This document shows, piece after piece, positions 63,554-64,000 of a DNA stretch of 64,000 nt. The position numbers and the translations under genes are program-made. Under the pieces are notes generated by a model. That model searched no databases. It was not told the DNA's origin and saw nothing but the letters and a program-made list of their open reading frames with translations. The DNA is from Streptomyces fulvorobeus. Its GTDB lineage: Bacteria; Actinomycetota; Actinomycetes; Streptomycetales; Streptomycetaceae. The stretch's first letter is position 1, and every line of letters begins with the position of its first letter. Location: contig NZ_BLWC01000001.1 of the NCBI RefSeq assembly GCF_013167895.1, forward strand, positions 496,001 to 560,000. The letters are read 5' to 3'.

Positions 63554-64000
63554 TCAGTCACGGAGGGCTGTGAAGCGGCCCTGGTGGTAGAGGAGCGGCC
63601 GACCGCCTCCTGCCGGGTCTCCGGCCACGGCCTGAGCGATGACGATGCGGTGGTCGCCCGCCGGGACCCGGGCCACCACACGGCACACCAGCCAGGCGAG
63701 CACTCCGCCGAGCACCGGAACGCCTTCGGGCCCGCTGCGCCAGTCGGTGGACGGACCGAAGCGGTCGGCGCCGCTCCGCGCGAAGGTGGCGGCCAGCTCA
63801 CGCTGGTGTTCCCCGAGTATGTGGACACCGATGTGGCCGGCCTCCGCGATGACCGGCCAGCTGGAGGACGAGGTCCCCACGCCGAAGGAGATCAGCGGCG
63901 GCTCGGCGGCGACCGAGTTGAGGGAGGTGGCGGTGAACCCCACCGGGGACCCGACGGCCGCGGTGATCACGGCCACGCCCGCGGCGTGCTGCCGGAAGAC
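63554..64000 (-). CDS. Flavin reductase-like (FMN-binding split barrel) protein, 3' part
   Basis: The C-terminal ~149 residues of a flavin reductase-like protein; the start lies beyond the window, with the frame open through base 64000. The visible sequence begins FRQHAAGVAVITAAVGSPVG and continues GFTATSLNSVAAEPPLISFG and ERE-type helix HQRELAATFARSGADRFGPS, all standard for the split-barrel flavin reductases that supply reduced FMN to monooxygenases or act as stand-alone reductases. The partner enzyme is not visible. It is transcribed in the same direction as etfB, 198 bases upstream of it. Confidence 0.88.
   Translation of the reverse strand, partial: VFRQHAAGVAVITAAVGSPVGFTATSLNSVAAEPPLISFGVGTSSSSWPVIAEAGHIGVHILGEHQRELAATFARSGADRFGPSTDWRSGPEGVPVLGGVLAWLVCRVVARVPAGDHRIVIAQAVAGDPAGGGRPLLYHQGRFTALRD

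Noticed and set aside
1..64000. CRISPR arrays, tRNA or rRNA genes, integrases, att sites
   Set aside because: I saw no regularly spaced repeats, no cloverleaf-like sequence and no integrase or rRNA signature anywhere in the window.

Overview
The window is high-GC actinobacterial DNA, almost certainly a Streptomyces chromosome. The evidence is dense coding with G/C-ending codons, many GTG starts, an AfsR/SARP regulator, Streptomyces-type DasR and MalR operator sequences, and several small families typical of the genus. I saw no rRNA, tRNA, CRISPR array, integrase or origin. It reads as chromosome-arm or accessory-rich sequence containing several self-contained, locally regulated modules.

Layout. 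1-10 kb: the 3' end of a large-subunit catalase with a strong terminator; a SARP/NB-ARC/TPR regulator flanked by two small secreted proteins; an EACC1 adaptor-like protein next to a membrane-anchored caspase-like protease (a predicted conflict or cell-suicide pair); an RTX-repeat secreted protein translationally coupled to a DoxX-like membrane protein; and a secreted AA10 chitin monooxygenase with a DasR site upstream. 10.4-23.5 kb: a complete maltodextrin module (malR, malE-malF-malG, alpha-glucosidase, two secreted pullulanases) with three copies of one operator, before malR, before malE and before the second pullulanase. The secreted pullulanases would debranch alpha-glucans, MalEFG would import maltodextrins, and the intracellular glucosidase would finish hydrolysis.

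23.7-30 kb: an MFS transporter, a sugar acetyltransferase and a TetR gene sharing a repeated operator; a scar with transposase and alcohol dehydrogenase remnants and a 30-bp palindrome; an aldo/keto reductase, an MHS transporter and a NUDIX hydrolase. 30-44 kb: apolipoprotein N-acyltransferase, an aspartate/glutamate racemase-like protein, a hopanoid-type glycosyltransferase, a double TerD protein, a MOSC protein, a beta-helix/AAA+ fusion, a polytopic hydrolase and a DeoR regulator. 44-58 kb: mixed housekeeping and hypothetical genes (Cds1-like PLP enzyme, a HATPase, ROK repressor/MFS pair, geranylgeranyl-reductase-like flavoprotein, M20 peptidase, metallo-beta-lactamase, kinase/NUDIX fusion). 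58-64 kb: a divergent ROK kinase/LacI pair around a palindromic operator, a DUF6986 lyase-like gene, etfB-etfA, and the 3' part of a flavin reductase-like gene cut by the window end.

The most striking technical observation is that six otherwise well-conserved genes between 34 and 62 kb each carry frameshifts explained by exactly one missing C (or G on the other strand) in a run of four or five. There are seven such events. This looks more like systematic homopolymer under-calling than gene decay. The best candidates for interesting biology are the EACC1/caspase pair, the beta-helix/AAA+ fusion, and the SARP locus with its two secreted neighbours.
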